The notes under the pieces: generated by a model
Database searches by the model: none
What the model saw: only the letters and a program-made list of their open reading frames with translations
Told to the model about the DNA's origin: nothing
Made by a program: the position numbers and the translations under genes
NCBI GenBank assembly: GCA_002337525.1
Contig: DDGG01000022.1
Coordinates: forward strand, 1 to 50,597
Source: Alphaproteobacteria bacterium UBA1908
GTDB lineage: Bacteria > Pseudomonadota > Alphaproteobacteria > Caedimonadales > UBA1908
Direction of reading: 5' to 3'
DNA: 50,597 bases
Shown: positions 25,530 to 34,627 of the stretch, piece by piece
Position numbering within the stretch: position 1 is the stretch's first letter
How the letters are laid out: every line of letters starts with the position of its first letter

Positions 25530-27672
25530 TTGAAGGCATCTCCAATTTTTTGGGTAAGCGTATAATAAATTCTGTGAAATGGCCAACATCACTTTCCAGT
25601 GTCAATGTGCCAAGATGCTGGTTAATAATAATGTCCATACTCAAGGAAAGGCCAAGGCCTGTTCCACTGCCTGCCGGCTTTGTCGAGAAAAAGGGGTCGA
25701 AGATTTTTTTGCGAAGCTCGGGGCTAATGCCCGGGCCATTATCTCTTAAACGTATTTCAATAGTATCTTTATAGTCTCTTGTTTTTAAAATTAAAACCGG
25801 TTTAAAGTCGGATCCGTTAACCTGGCGTTTTTTATAAAGAGCGTCACACGCATTATGAATAATATTTAAAAAGACGCGCCCAACTGATTGGGGAAAAATA
25901 ATACTTTTGGGGGCAGGGGAGGCAAAGTCTTCCTGAATATCAATTAACAGTCCCTTTTGTTTGAAACCGCTTGTGGCAAGAACAACATTTTGACGTAGCA
26001 GCTGATTAATATCAGTTAAAACCTGTGCGTCTGTTCCGCCTTTTGCATGAAGCAACATGCTACGCACAATGGCATCTGCACGTTGGGCATGTTCATCAAT
26101 CTTTTCCATGTTCTGGCTTAGCAAATCAAGAGTTTCAGCAACGTCTTTAAAGTCAGAGGCTGTTGCTTTGGCTTGAATAATCTTTTGGTAACTCTCTTCA
26201 AGTTCCTGGGCAAACTCTTTAGAAACTTGAGAAAAATTCACAATAAAGTGAAGAGGGTTTTTAATTTCATGAGCAATGCCTGCCGTAATTGCCCCTAGTC
26301 CTGCAAGCTTTTCCTGGACAATGATTTGTTTTTGTGCATTTTTCAGATCTACTAAAGTAGTTCGTAAGGCCTTGTTTTTATCTGATAACTCCTGTGTTCT
26401 GGATTTCACTTTTTCATCAAGGTTAATAATGTGCTCTTCCATTTTTTTAACTAATTTTCGATTCTGGCTAAAGACTTCAGAAACAGCTTTAAACCAGGCG
26501 CGCCAGGGTTCTTGAATCTCCTGATATTTTTTTTCATCGAGACGCCCCTGAGAGGCTATATGCTTGACCAGTTTCTGGGCCGGTGAAATAAATTCTCGAG
26601 AAATCAACTTGTTTGTAAAAAAAAGGAAGAAACTTCCAAAAATCAGGACAATAAGAACGCTGGGTGCGACTGTCCTAAAAGATGTCCACGCAAGTTGAGA
26701 AGCTTCAACGTAAAAAATAACGTTCCAGGGTGCAAAGTCGGTGCGGGCTCTGTAAACCCAGAACTCTCCTTGCTGTGTGAGAGTATATTCCTCAAGGGCC
26801 AGGACTTTTTCCAATTGAAGGTTTGGAGGAAAAACATCGTGTGCGGGTGTCAAACGAGCGACTTCATTCTCATCATCTGTATCGGATACAATCGTTCCTC
26901 GATCATTAACGACAAGAAGTCGTCCAATCTGATAATCAATGCCATCAATAAAGTAGTCTACCGCTGCCAGTGTAAAATCAAGGGAGACAACGCCCAGAAA
27001 ACGGCCTTTATGGTAGATGGGAGCCGCACATGTTTGTACAAGTTCATCTGTAATTGAAGAAAGGTATGCGTCTGTCCAAAAAATTTTACGCTCGGGATTT
27101 TGAAGAGGCAACGCACCTTTAAAAAATTCTTTTTTAAAGATATTCCTTGTGAAACGATTTTCTAAAGGGCTGCGCCAGGGGAAAAAATTTTGAAAGCCAC
27201 GCTTGGATGTGTAACGCAGCGATAAAGCGGTTTTAATATTTTGTTTAATGACACGCATCAAGGGGTTCAATAAATAGGACATATGTATCTCTTCCCACGC
27301 TTCATCAGATAGATTTTCGTAGTTCCCGATACCAGTGATATTGCCAATAATGTTGATTCTTAAAGATGGTTTTTCAAGATAGAAAAAGTCTTCTTTGGGA
27401 GAGTTTTTGAAGTGAAAATCTTTTAAAACAGGAGATTTAACGGGGGATCTTAAGAAATCCTCTGCCTGAGTCCGAAGCGCATTAATTGCATCATGGCGGA
27501 TACGTAATAGATAGTCTAGTGCTTGAGTTTGTTCAATCAAACGAAGGCGTAAAGAATCCTTTCTGGCAGCCAGGTTTTCTTTATAGTTAAAGGCAAAAAG
27601 TAAAATAGCGCAGGCAAAAATAACACCATATGTTATAGCAATGATTCGGTTAAATCGTGAGAAGAAGGTCAT
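25501..27672 (-). CDS. Membrane sensor histidine kinase (Cache sensor), orphan
   Basis: The 723-residue protein has a membrane segment at about 10-28, a large periplasmic region (about 35-325) with dCache-like features (KIFWTDAYLSS, APIYHKGRFLGVVSLDFTLA, LLVVNDRGTIVSD), a second membrane segment at about 335-352, a coiled linker, a HisKA domain with phospho-acceptor in AGIAHEIKNPLHF (His 468) and an HATPase domain with NIIHNACDAL, RLRDNGPGIS and GSGTGLGLSLSMD. The signal sensed is unknown, probably a small molecule. No response regulator is encoded nearby, and the output is not obvious. It overlaps pepP at its 3' end. Confidence 0.9.
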   Translation of the reverse strand: MTFFSRFNRIIAITYGVIFACAILLFAFNYKENLAARKDSLRLRLIEQTQALDYLLRIRHDAINALRTQAEDFLRSPVKSPVLKDFHFKNSPKEDFFYLEKPSLRINIIGNITGIGNYENLSDEAWEEIHMSYLLNPLMRVIKQNIKTALSLRYTSKRGFQNFFPWRSPLENRFTRNIFKKEFFKGALPLQNPERKIFWTDAYLSSITDELVQTCAAPIYHKGRFLGVVSLDFTLAAVDYFIDGIDYQIGRLLVVNDRGTIVSDTDDENEVARLTPAHDVFPPNLQLEKVLALEEYTLTQQGEFWVYRARTDFAPWNVIFYVEASQLAWTSFRTVAPSVLIVLIFGSFFLFFTNKLISREFISPAQKLVKHIASQGRLDEKKYQEIQEPWRAWFKAVSEVFSQNRKLVKKMEEHIINLDEKVKSRTQELSDKNKALRTTLVDLKNAQKQIIVQEKLAGLGAITAGIAHEIKNPLHFIVNFSQVSKEFAQELEESYQKIIQAKATASDFKDVAETLDLLSQNMEKIDEHAQRADAIVRSMLLHAKGGTDAQVLTDINQLLRQNVVLATSGFKQKGLLIDIQEDFASPAPKSIIFPQSVGRVFLNIIHNACDALYKKRQVNGSDFKPVLILKTRDYKDTIEIRLRDNGPGISPELRKKIFDPFFSTKPAGSGTGLGLSLSMDIIINQHLGTLTLESDVGHFTEFIIRLPKKLEMPSNVVGQTFQS

Positions 27673-27764
27673 TCATTATTTTCCCTGTTCACTGCTACCG
27701 CTAAAAAGCTTCTCGCTTTCAGATATGCACTTATTCTGCTAACCTTTGAGACACTTTCTTCAAG

Positions 27765-29615
27765 TTACTTCACAAAACTACCGGGGGCATCTTCTAAAGG
27801 TGGGAATTCTTTTGACCCTGGTTTAGAAGCCGGAACTTTTTTACCACTTAAGGTTGATAACCACGTTGCCCATTCATCCCACCAAGACCCGGTAGTTTGG
27901 GAGGCTGTGTTAATCCAATCATCCGCATTTTTCTTGGTGACATCACCTGTCCAGAAACAGTATTTATTGGCTTTGGGGTGGTTGAAAATGCCGGCAACAT
28001 GCCCCGATCCTCCAAGGACAAAGCGTGTGGGGCCACCAAAAGTTTGTGCTCCGGCAAATCCACATCGCCAGGGAGCAATGTGGTCCTCACGCGTGTTTAA
28101 GATAAAGGTGGGGGATTTAACTTTTGAAAGATCAATGGATTTTCCTTTAATCGAAAGTCCTCCCGGCTTTAAAAGGCGATTTTCCAGAAACATTTTTCGG
28201 ATATAGTACAAATACATTGCTGCCGGTAGATTGGTGGAATCTGAATTCCAGTACAGTAAATCAAATGCCATGGGGTCTTTGCCCATCAAATAATTATTAA
28301 TGACAAAAGACCAAATCAAGTCGTTAGATCTTAGCAGGTTAAAGGTACGACCCAAGACATCTCCGTCAAAAAAACCTCTGCTTTTAATGGCTTTTTCCAT
28401 TTGTGTCAGTTGTTCTTCATCAATGAAAACCTGCAAGTCCCCTGCATCTCTAAAATCAAAAAGGGTGGCAAGATACGTTGTTGAATTTAAAGGATTATTT
28501 TTGTCGCGGGCTTTGTAACCTGCATAACTGGCCAGGAAATTGCCTCCGATACAAAATCCAAGAGTATTAATTTTGGCTTGTTTTGTAATCTTTGAAACAG
28601 CCTCAACAGAGGCTCCAATGCCTTCTGTCACGTAATCATCAAATGTTTTATGGGACAGATGTTCATTTTTTGGATTTACCCAGGAAACAATAAAAACTGA
28701 GAATCCCTTGTCCAAAAGCCAGCGTACAAAAGAATTATCAGCTCTTAAATCAAAAACATAAAATTTGTTGATACAAGGGGGGACTAATAAAACGGGAATC
28801 TCATAAACCTGTTTTGTGGTGGGGACATACTGGATAACCTGAACAAGTTCGTTTTGAAAAACAACTTTTCCGGGTGTTGTCGCAATATTCTTGCCAACAG
28901 AAAAGGCTTTTTTCTCAACCATACTAATTTTTAGATTGCCTTGTCCATGTTCCAGATCTTTTAAAAAGTTTGAAATACCCTGAAGAAGATTGACACCATT
29001 TGTTTCCAGGGTCCGTTTTAGTGCCTGGGGATTGGCCCAGAGATAGTTATTGGGAGAGAGTGAATTCGAGAATTGTCGTGCATAAAATTCAACCTTGTGG
29101 GCTGTTTTAGGGTCAAGTCCTTTAATATTTGTGCTTATATCTTTAATCCACCGATCCCATAATAAATAAGACTGTTTAATAAAACTGAAAGAGGGATTTG
29201 TGATCCAGGATTCGTCTTTAAATCGACGGTCACCTTTTGAGGGTGTAATCGTTTCTTTTTCTCCCTGAACCGATTCGGTTTGTGTTAGCTGGCGATACGT
29301 TGTTTGGCATAAGTTAATATAATCCTGATAATAGGTTCGGGTTGCTTCAAGAGCAGAAGAGGGGTCTTCGGAGAGCTTTTGACCAGCTTTAAAAAAGGCT
29401 CGTCCAATTGTCCAGGGGTCAATGAAAGAGGGGTGTTTTGTTTTGGGAGTGAGCCCCCCCACATCGTTGGCGCACATCATGGCAACTTTCTGGAAATTTT
29501 CGCCCAGTTCCAGAAGGCCCTTTGCAACCGCTGCCGGTTCCATGAAATCAGTTGAAGATGTTGGTGCTTTTTGTAAGCCTGAAGCCACGGTCATTCCCCT
29601 TGTGTTCGAGAGCAC
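27765..29615 (-). CDS. phaC: Poly(3-hydroxyalkanoate) synthase, class I
   Basis: PhaC polymerises 3-hydroxyacyl-CoA into storage polyester. The 616-residue protein matches class I in length and shows the lipase-like box GFCIGGNFLAS with the catalytic cysteine (Cys 355), the Asp in FILNTREDHIAPW and the His in LGGSGHVAGIFN; PPCINKFYVFDL is also typical. The first start is a GTG at 29613-29615; ATG at 29592-29594 or GTG at 29586-29588 (with AGGGG six bases upstream) are equally plausible. No phaA, phaB or phasin gene is nearby. Confidence 0.95.
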   Translation of the reverse strand: MLSNTRGMTVASGLQKAPTSSTDFMEPAAVAKGLLELGENFQKVAMMCANDVGGLTPKTKHPSFIDPWTIGRAFFKAGQKLSEDPSSALEATRTYYQDYINLCQTTYRQLTQTESVQGEKETITPSKGDRRFKDESWITNPSFSFIKQSYLLWDRWIKDISTNIKGLDPKTAHKVEFYARQFSNSLSPNNYLWANPQALKRTLETNGVNLLQGISNFLKDLEHGQGNLKISMVEKKAFSVGKNIATTPGKVVFQNELVQVIQYVPTTKQVYEIPVLLVPPCINKFYVFDLRADNSFVRWLLDKGFSVFIVSWVNPKNEHLSHKTFDDYVTEGIGASVEAVSKITKQAKINTLGFCIGGNFLASYAGYKARDKNNPLNSTTYLATLFDFRDAGDLQVFIDEEQLTQMEKAIKSRGFFDGDVLGRTFNLLRSNDLIWSFVINNYLMGKDPMAFDLLYWNSDSTNLPAAMYLYYIRKMFLENRLLKPGGLSIKGKSIDLSKVKSPTFILNTREDHIAPWRCGFAGAQTFGGPTRFVLGGSGHVAGIFNHPKANKYCFWTGDVTKKNADDWINTASQTTGSWWDEWATWLSTLSGKKVPASKPGSKEFPPLEDAPGSFVK

Positions 29616-29711
29616 AGTCTTTTGTTTTTTTCAGAAGACTGTTCTTTTTATTTTTTAAGCTTTTTGAAAATTTTTTCTTTTCTACAGACCTTTTAAACTT
29701 TAAATGATTAA

Positions 29712-29747
29712 GGAAGAGTTCACATAAGGCCGGAAGTGAACTCTTCC
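29712..29747 (-). terminator. Strong stem-loop after trxA
   Basis: GGAAGAGTTCAC and GTGAACTCTTCC form a perfect 12-bp stem with a 12-base loop, eight bases after the trxA stop. The following minus-strand bases are T-rich but have no pure run (TTAATCATTTAAAG). It may act as terminator, or as an mRNA-stabilising hairpin. Confidence 0.6.
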
Positions 29748-29755
29748 CGCTAATG

Positions 29756-30079
29756 TTAGCTTGCGTTTTTATGAATCCAGTCAACCAGAGCTGCTTTTGG
29801 TAAAGCACCAACCTGTGTCGCAACGGGTTGCCCATCTTTAAATAGAACAAGAGTTGGGATACTGCGGACTCCAAATGTTGTTGGTGTTTCCGGGTTATCG
29901 TCAATGTTGACTTTACAAATTGAAACCGTGTTGCTTTCTTCTTCGGCAATTTGTTCCAGAACAGGTGCTACTGCTTGACAAGGGCCGCACCAGGGTGCCC
30001 AGAAATCAACCAGAACAAGACCGGATTGATCAGCAACATCTGCTTTAAATGTTGCATCAGAAACTTCTTTAAGAGCCAT
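29756..30079 (-). CDS. trxA: Thioredoxin
   Basis: The 107-residue protein carries the active site WAPWCGPC (Cys 31, Cys 34), VDFWAPWCGPCQ and the cis-proline segment RSIPTLVLFKDG. It is a general dithiol reductant in the cytoplasm. I chose the ATG at 30077-30079 with AGGAAA seven bases upstream; an upstream ATG at 30097 adds six residues. Confidence 0.95.
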   Translation of the reverse strand: MALKEVSDATFKADVADQSGLVLVDFWAPWCGPCQAVAPVLEQIAEEESNTVSICKVNIDDNPETPTTFGVRSIPTLVLFKDGQPVATQVGALPKAALVDWIHKNAS

Positions 30080-30419
30080 GTTTTTTCCTACATTCATAGT
30101 TTTAGACTTATCAAAATTATTGAGGGCCTTTTAATCTTGCGGTCGATATCAAATGATTATTGCGTCCGATTTTCAAAGGTTCTCTTTATTATGAAAGTGT
30201 AAACGAGCCTGTCCTAAACAACAAGAATATAGTTTTAAAAATTCAGTTTCTTAAGAGAGGCTTTCCTGGAATTATTTTTTCTTTAAGGATGAATTCCGGG
30301 AAATGTGATGTAATCCTATTAAATGCTACGCCAAGAAATAGATTAATCAATAAAAAACAAGGAACTTAAAAAAATCCTTTTTGGGTTAGCCTATTGACTT
30401 TTTATGGCGTGAAAAAAGG
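30080..30419. other. Intergenic with one long inverted repeat
   Basis: No gene is supported. TTTCCTGGAATT at 30262-30273 and AATTCCGGGAAA at 30292-30303 form a 12-bp stem with one G-T pair and an 18-base loop. It is not followed by a T run, and its role is unknown. A 69-codon frame at 30160-30369 has no proper start. Confidence 0.5.
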
Positions 30420-30911
30420 CTATTTTTCCTGGTCTAAAGCCATTTCTGCGGCTTCAATCATTCTTTTAAGGCCTGCTTCAGCTTTTTTTTGTAACAGAAT
30501 GTCTGATCGTTTGTTTATAAGTGCCATTATGTATTTTCTAATGGCAGCTTCTCTGAGGTCCTTAGGTGTTCCTACTCCAAATCCTTCTTCGTACATTCTT
30601 CCGAAAAGGTATTGGACCTTTGGGTCAGATGGCGAACCGGATAGTAGTAATGAAGCATTACGATAATCACCTGATTTGAAATAAGTCCATCCTTTTCCCA
30701 ACGGTGAAAATAACTTTTCTTCCTGTTTATTTTGTAATGTCTTTAATGGTTTGGCTTCTACTACTTTTAGAGATTCTGTTGGTACAGAAGAATAAACTTT
30801 TGTTCCTGCGTGTCTGCGCCGTACCTGATTTTCCTCATTCTCTGGAAAAACGGCAAAACCACTTTGCACCGCCATCATAAGAAGGGCTGCCAGGATAAGT
30901 GTTTTTTTCAT
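30420..30911 (-). CDS. Exported Sel1/TPR-like repeat protein
   Basis: The 163-residue protein has a signal peptide (MKKTLILAALLMMAVQSGFA) and a short Sel1-like region: GKGWTYFKSGDYRNASLLLS, then VQYLFGRMYEEGFGVGTPKD and further helices. Sel1 repeats mediate protein-protein contacts. The ATG at 30909-30911 has GGAG about eight bases upstream; the frame could also begin at 30929. It probably forms an operon with the gene at 30939-31388, 27 bases upstream. Confidence 0.7.
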   Translation of the reverse strand: MKKTLILAALLMMAVQSGFAVFPENEENQVRRRHAGTKVYSSVPTESLKVVEAKPLKTLQNKQEEKLFSPLGKGWTYFKSGDYRNASLLLSGSPSDPKVQYLFGRMYEEGFGVGTPKDLREAAIRKYIMALINKRSDILLQKKAEAGLKRMIEAAEMALDQEK

Positions 30912-30938
30912 GGGCCTACTCCCCTTCATATCTATACT

Positions 30939-31388
30939 CTAGTCTGTTACAATTGCATCTAAATCTGCTCGAAGATGCACAACCTCATCTTGAAGTTCTG
31001 CGAGCCTGTGACCATGATTTTCAATAGCAGCCCTAACCGCACCAGCTCCCAAAGCCGTTTCTACGGCAGTTGTCACACCATCAACAGCGTCATTTCTAAG
31101 AGCATTCCAACCCCCGTTATAGGCTTGATAATCGAGTAATCGATTCAACAGCATGTAGATAACAGGCATAATGAAGGCCACCACGGTTAACGTATGAGCA
31201 GACGACCAGTCTGCTGATTCGTTTTCGCAGGGTACGTAAGGATGAGTCGGACCCCAATGCGTTCCATTATACTCGCATAACCACTCATCTCCCTCGGAGA
31301 AACCGTTTGCAGAAGCCGTATTTCCTGCAAAGCCGAGGATCATTAACAGGATTAGGAATTTTTTTATAACTTTATTTAATTTCTCCAC
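30939..31388 (-). CDS. Exported membrane-anchored protein, 149 aa
   Basis: The start is probably a GTG at 31386-31388 as no ATG precedes the leader. A signal-peptide-like segment (IKKFLILLMILGFAGNTASA) is followed by a region with two cysteines (CEYNGTHWGPTHPYVPCE), a hydrophobic segment at about 66-85 (TLTVVAFIMPVIYMLLNRLL), and a C-terminal coiled coil (ENHGHRLAELQDEVVHLRAD). The two cysteines could form a disulfide, in keeping with the dsbD-like gene elsewhere in the window. I recognise no family. Confidence 0.55.
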   Translation of the reverse strand: MEKLNKVIKKFLILLMILGFAGNTASANGFSEGDEWLCEYNGTHWGPTHPYVPCENESADWSSAHTLTVVAFIMPVIYMLLNRLLDYQAYNGGWNALRNDAVDGVTTAVETALGAGAVRAAIENHGHRLAELQDEVVHLRADLDAIVTD

Positions 31389-31527
31389 AAGGCAACTATT
31401 TTATAGCTTACTTCTATCTAGAGAACAATTTTTCAAATTAGTCAAGTTTTTTGTATTAGGTCTTGATTTCTTGTCGAGAGTCTGAAATAGACTTCTGCTT
31501 TAACAAAAGAAGTTCTGTGATTTTGTT

Positions 31528-32574
31528 TTAAAAAAGCTTTTCAGTGTGTGTTGACAAAATCACCTGGTGGTCATCGTGGGTAAAGGGGGTTTCTTTCAGC
31601 CAGGAAGTCCACCCAAGCCGAGTCTTTTTGCCCAAAGCTGCTTTTTCAACATCCTTTTGATCCATCACAAGATTAATTTTAATATCATTGTGGATGCCCA
31701 GGTAAAAGTGGGAGAGAGCACAGAGACTTTTAAAAGCTTTTCCTGTGGGTAAAAAGCCGTGAAACTGGCTGTCTTTTAAAGGCCCGATACAGATCAGGAT
31801 ACGAGTTTGAGAATCCCAGCATCGATCCCCCAAAGAGGCAGTTTTACCCAAAACATGGTGGTGCCCCCGGGCACCAATTCTGGTTTGGTGGTCAGAATCG
31901 ATTTTAATCCATCTTCCCTGAAACTGTTTGACCTCTATCGGGATATTAAAATAATCTCCCAGGAATGTTTCCAGCCCCTTTGCTGACTTGGGGGCCTGCC
32001 ATAATAGCCCCGAATAGTACAAGAGCCCACGATCAGGAACAGCAAGCCGATGACGCAGTGTTGCATCAGAAAGACCAATAAAAGAAAAGAGAGTTTCAGC
32101 AAAAGCCGTTTTATCGGGTGAAGTTGTTTCCAGTCCCACCCAATATTTCTTGCGAATGCGATGAAGAAGCGATAGAAGTCGGTGATTGAAAATGTCCAGA
32201 AAATCCTGGAAGGCAGTATCCCCTTGACGTGCTCTATCCATCAAATGTTCTGAATAAGGCATAGGCAAAGGACCATTTGATCCCGCAATTCCCAGAAAAT
32301 TGACTTGAAGCTCGCAGGCAAGAGAATCCCTGGATGCGCCAGGACTTTCCTCCGGTCTTTTCAGGCTATATAAATCACTGGAGGGATAGGAGTGCTTTAC
32401 CCTGGACTTAATGGAAACAACTTCCTGTTCCGGTTTAGATTGCGTTCCAAGGGGGTAAACATTATCAAAGGAAGTTTCTAAAAGCTTGATCGCCTGATGA
32501 AACTCGTAATGATAGCTTTGTTCAAAAAGGTCCTCAATTACAGGAGGACTTTGTTGCCGGACTGGGGATCCCAT
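31528..32574 (-). CDS. tssG: Type VI secretion baseplate protein TssG
   Basis: TssG (VasB/ImpH) with TssE, TssF and TssK forms the T6SS baseplate wedge. The 348-residue protein starts near DLFEQSYHYEFHQAIKLLE and contains VNFLGIAGSNGPLPMPYSEH, which is the family's conserved LGLxGPxGPLPxHYTE block, then FLDIFNHRLLSLLHR. The length is normal. I chose the ATG at 32572-32574 with GGAA before it, giving a 37-base overlap with tssF. No other T6SS gene lies in the window. Confidence 0.93.
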   Translation of the reverse strand: MGSPVRQQSPPVIEDLFEQSYHYEFHQAIKLLETSFDNVYPLGTQSKPEQEVVSIKSRVKHSYPSSDLYSLKRPEESPGASRDSLACELQVNFLGIAGSNGPLPMPYSEHLMDRARQGDTAFQDFLDIFNHRLLSLLHRIRKKYWVGLETTSPDKTAFAETLFSFIGLSDATLRHRLAVPDRGLLYYSGLLWQAPKSAKGLETFLGDYFNIPIEVKQFQGRWIKIDSDHQTRIGARGHHHVLGKTASLGDRCWDSQTRILICIGPLKDSQFHGFLPTGKAFKSLCALSHFYLGIHNDIKINLVMDQKDVEKAALGKKTRLGWTSWLKETPFTHDDHQVILSTHTEKLF

Positions 32575-34355
32575 CGTTTCCAAACATCCTTATAATTTGC
32601 ATTGTAAATTTCAAGCTCTGTAAAAGTATTGACTGCTGTAAAAAGTGAGAAAAAATGATTCAGGACCGATGAAAAGACAAAGGCCCCCAAATCATGATAT
32701 TTCTCCAAATCGAATGTGAGGGAGACTTGCGTCCCCTCGGAAAACCCTCTCCAGGCGTCCTGACCGAAACGTCGCGTGACACGTGTTGTTTCCATTTTTG
32801 TCAGCGCATCCAGTTCAGGGATAAGACGCTCTCTGTCCAGATTTGCATAAAGACGAATGATTTCTTTCAAAGCGCACAATCCTTCTTCGCCACCCGTAAG
32901 CGCAAGGTGGTTTAAGGCAAGCTGGGAGATCAGGCGCCACTGAACCTGTCCGTCCCGGGGGGGATAAACCTGGCGTGTGGGCCTGTCCAGTATATACAGT
33001 TTTGAGGCGGGAATACTTTCTTCTGCAAACAGGGTTGTGCCGGCTGAAAGCTCGCGTGCCAAAGCTCGATTGGTACAGAGTGTGCGCGCAAACAAAGTAT
33101 GGGTGACAGGTTTGACAGGATTAAAGTCAAAATCTACAAAAGAAAGATGAAGGTCTGTTCCCGGGATATCCGGTTTCTTTGAGGCAAGGCGTCGTGCATG
33201 CCAAAAAGATTTATGTCCTCGTTCGCTCATCTGATGATTATAGCTGAAATACGGCATGAAACGTTCTACGGTCTCGCTGCCGTCAATGGCGGCAGACACG
33301 CTTAAAATAGAATGGATTTCAGTGTGTTTTTCAAGGCGTTGATCGGCAATCAGGCGGTATTCAACAGACCGGTGATCAAGGCGAATGGGCTCTGTAATTT
33401 TATGGAAAAGGTTAATAACGGGAACGCATCCCAGTAAGAAGTTGGAGTGACTTACATCAGTGGGGTTAATCGTTACCTGATCACTTAAAGAAAGATAAAT
33501 ATCTATCTCTTTGGCGTCTATACCCAGCTTTTTGCTTTCAATGTCAAAGAAAAAGAACTTTTCAGGGTAATAAAAGTACTCCATTAAAAGCCGGTATCCC
33601 GGATGCGATTGAGCGGGGTACGGCAAAACAGCTTCTTCCTCTTCAAAGCCAACCTGTTTAAGGGCATCAGGCCCCAGAACAACAGGATTTCCTTTTTGGG
33701 GTCCATCCCTCGGGACAAGAACAACCTGCATATTCTGGGAAAAAATAGCCTCGTAAAGAGTATTTTTCATAAGCTTGTTGCCTGCAATATGAACCCGAAG
33801 TGTTTTCAGGTTCATGTCCTGAAAGGTTCCTGAATTGGATGCAAGTTTTAATTGTAAAGACCTTGACGAGTTAAGAAATTGACGGGCTCCCTCAAGAGTA
33901 TTTGTTGATAAAACATCTGCGTGAGTCAAGCTGGCAGGGACAAAATCAAAGGCCCATCCTGTTTGGAAATGACACACTTCGCTTGTTTCTGCCCGAGAAA
34001 AAAGTTTTGTTCCCTTGGGGATTGTAACTGCACTTGTTAGTTTCCCCTTGTGAGGGGATGTCTCAAAACGAGCAATGGCAAAAGGGGGGACGGGGTTGAC
34101 AAATTGTGGGTACAAGACACCTAGAAGAGCCTCGGTAAAGCGAGGGAACTGATCATCAATATCTCTTTGCAAACGGGCAGTTAAGTAAGCAAAGGATTCC
34201 AGAAGGCGTTCGACGTGAGGATCGCTGGAGTCAGACGGTCCAACATCCAAACGTTTGGCTATTTTGGGATACTGTTGTGCGAAGTGACTTCCCGAGCGCC
34301 GCAGATAAGTGAGTTCTCTTTGGTAGTAGTCAAAGAATGGGTCCAGTTTTTCCAC
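32538..34355 (-). CDS. tssF: Type VI secretion baseplate protein TssF
   Basis: TssF (VasA/ImpG) is the large baseplate subunit. The 605-residue protein starts with FFDYYQRELTYLRRSGSHFA, then FAQQYPKIAKRL and DPHVERLLESFAYLTARLQR, all hallmark sequence of TssF; LYPQFVNPVPPFAIARFE follows. The start is a GTG at 34353-34355, six bases after GGAGG. It is upstream of tssG, as in many T6SS clusters. Confidence 0.95.
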   Translation of the reverse strand: MEKLDPFFDYYQRELTYLRRSGSHFAQQYPKIAKRLDVGPSDSSDPHVERLLESFAYLTARLQRDIDDQFPRFTEALLGVLYPQFVNPVPPFAIARFETSPHKGKLTSAVTIPKGTKLFSRAETSEVCHFQTGWAFDFVPASLTHADVLSTNTLEGARQFLNSSRSLQLKLASNSGTFQDMNLKTLRVHIAGNKLMKNTLYEAIFSQNMQVVLVPRDGPQKGNPVVLGPDALKQVGFEEEEAVLPYPAQSHPGYRLLMEYFYYPEKFFFFDIESKKLGIDAKEIDIYLSLSDQVTINPTDVSHSNFLLGCVPVINLFHKITEPIRLDHRSVEYRLIADQRLEKHTEIHSILSVSAAIDGSETVERFMPYFSYNHQMSERGHKSFWHARRLASKKPDIPGTDLHLSFVDFDFNPVKPVTHTLFARTLCTNRALARELSAGTTLFAEESIPASKLYILDRPTRQVYPPRDGQVQWRLISQLALNHLALTGGEEGLCALKEIIRLYANLDRERLIPELDALTKMETTRVTRRFGQDAWRGFSEGTQVSLTFDLEKYHDLGAFVFSSVLNHFFSLFTAVNTFTELEIYNANYKDVWKRWDPQSGNKVLL

Positions 34356-34627
34356 CTAATACCTCCCAGGATGCCGATAGAATTTTTTTATAACTGTGGT
34401 GCCTTCAATAAACTGACAATGGCGCCACGCATTATAATGACTCTTTATCGTTAAGAATCGCATATTTTCGTAAAAAGGAGAAGAGGGAAGGTGAAATGAG
34501 TTAAATACCCAGGGCAAGGACAACCCTTATTTATGACCAAACAGTAAATAAAATAAATTGATTTTTTAAAGGGGGGTGTTATATTAATAATCTGTTAATA
34601 TTTTATGTTTTTTGATCGGGGTTCTGT

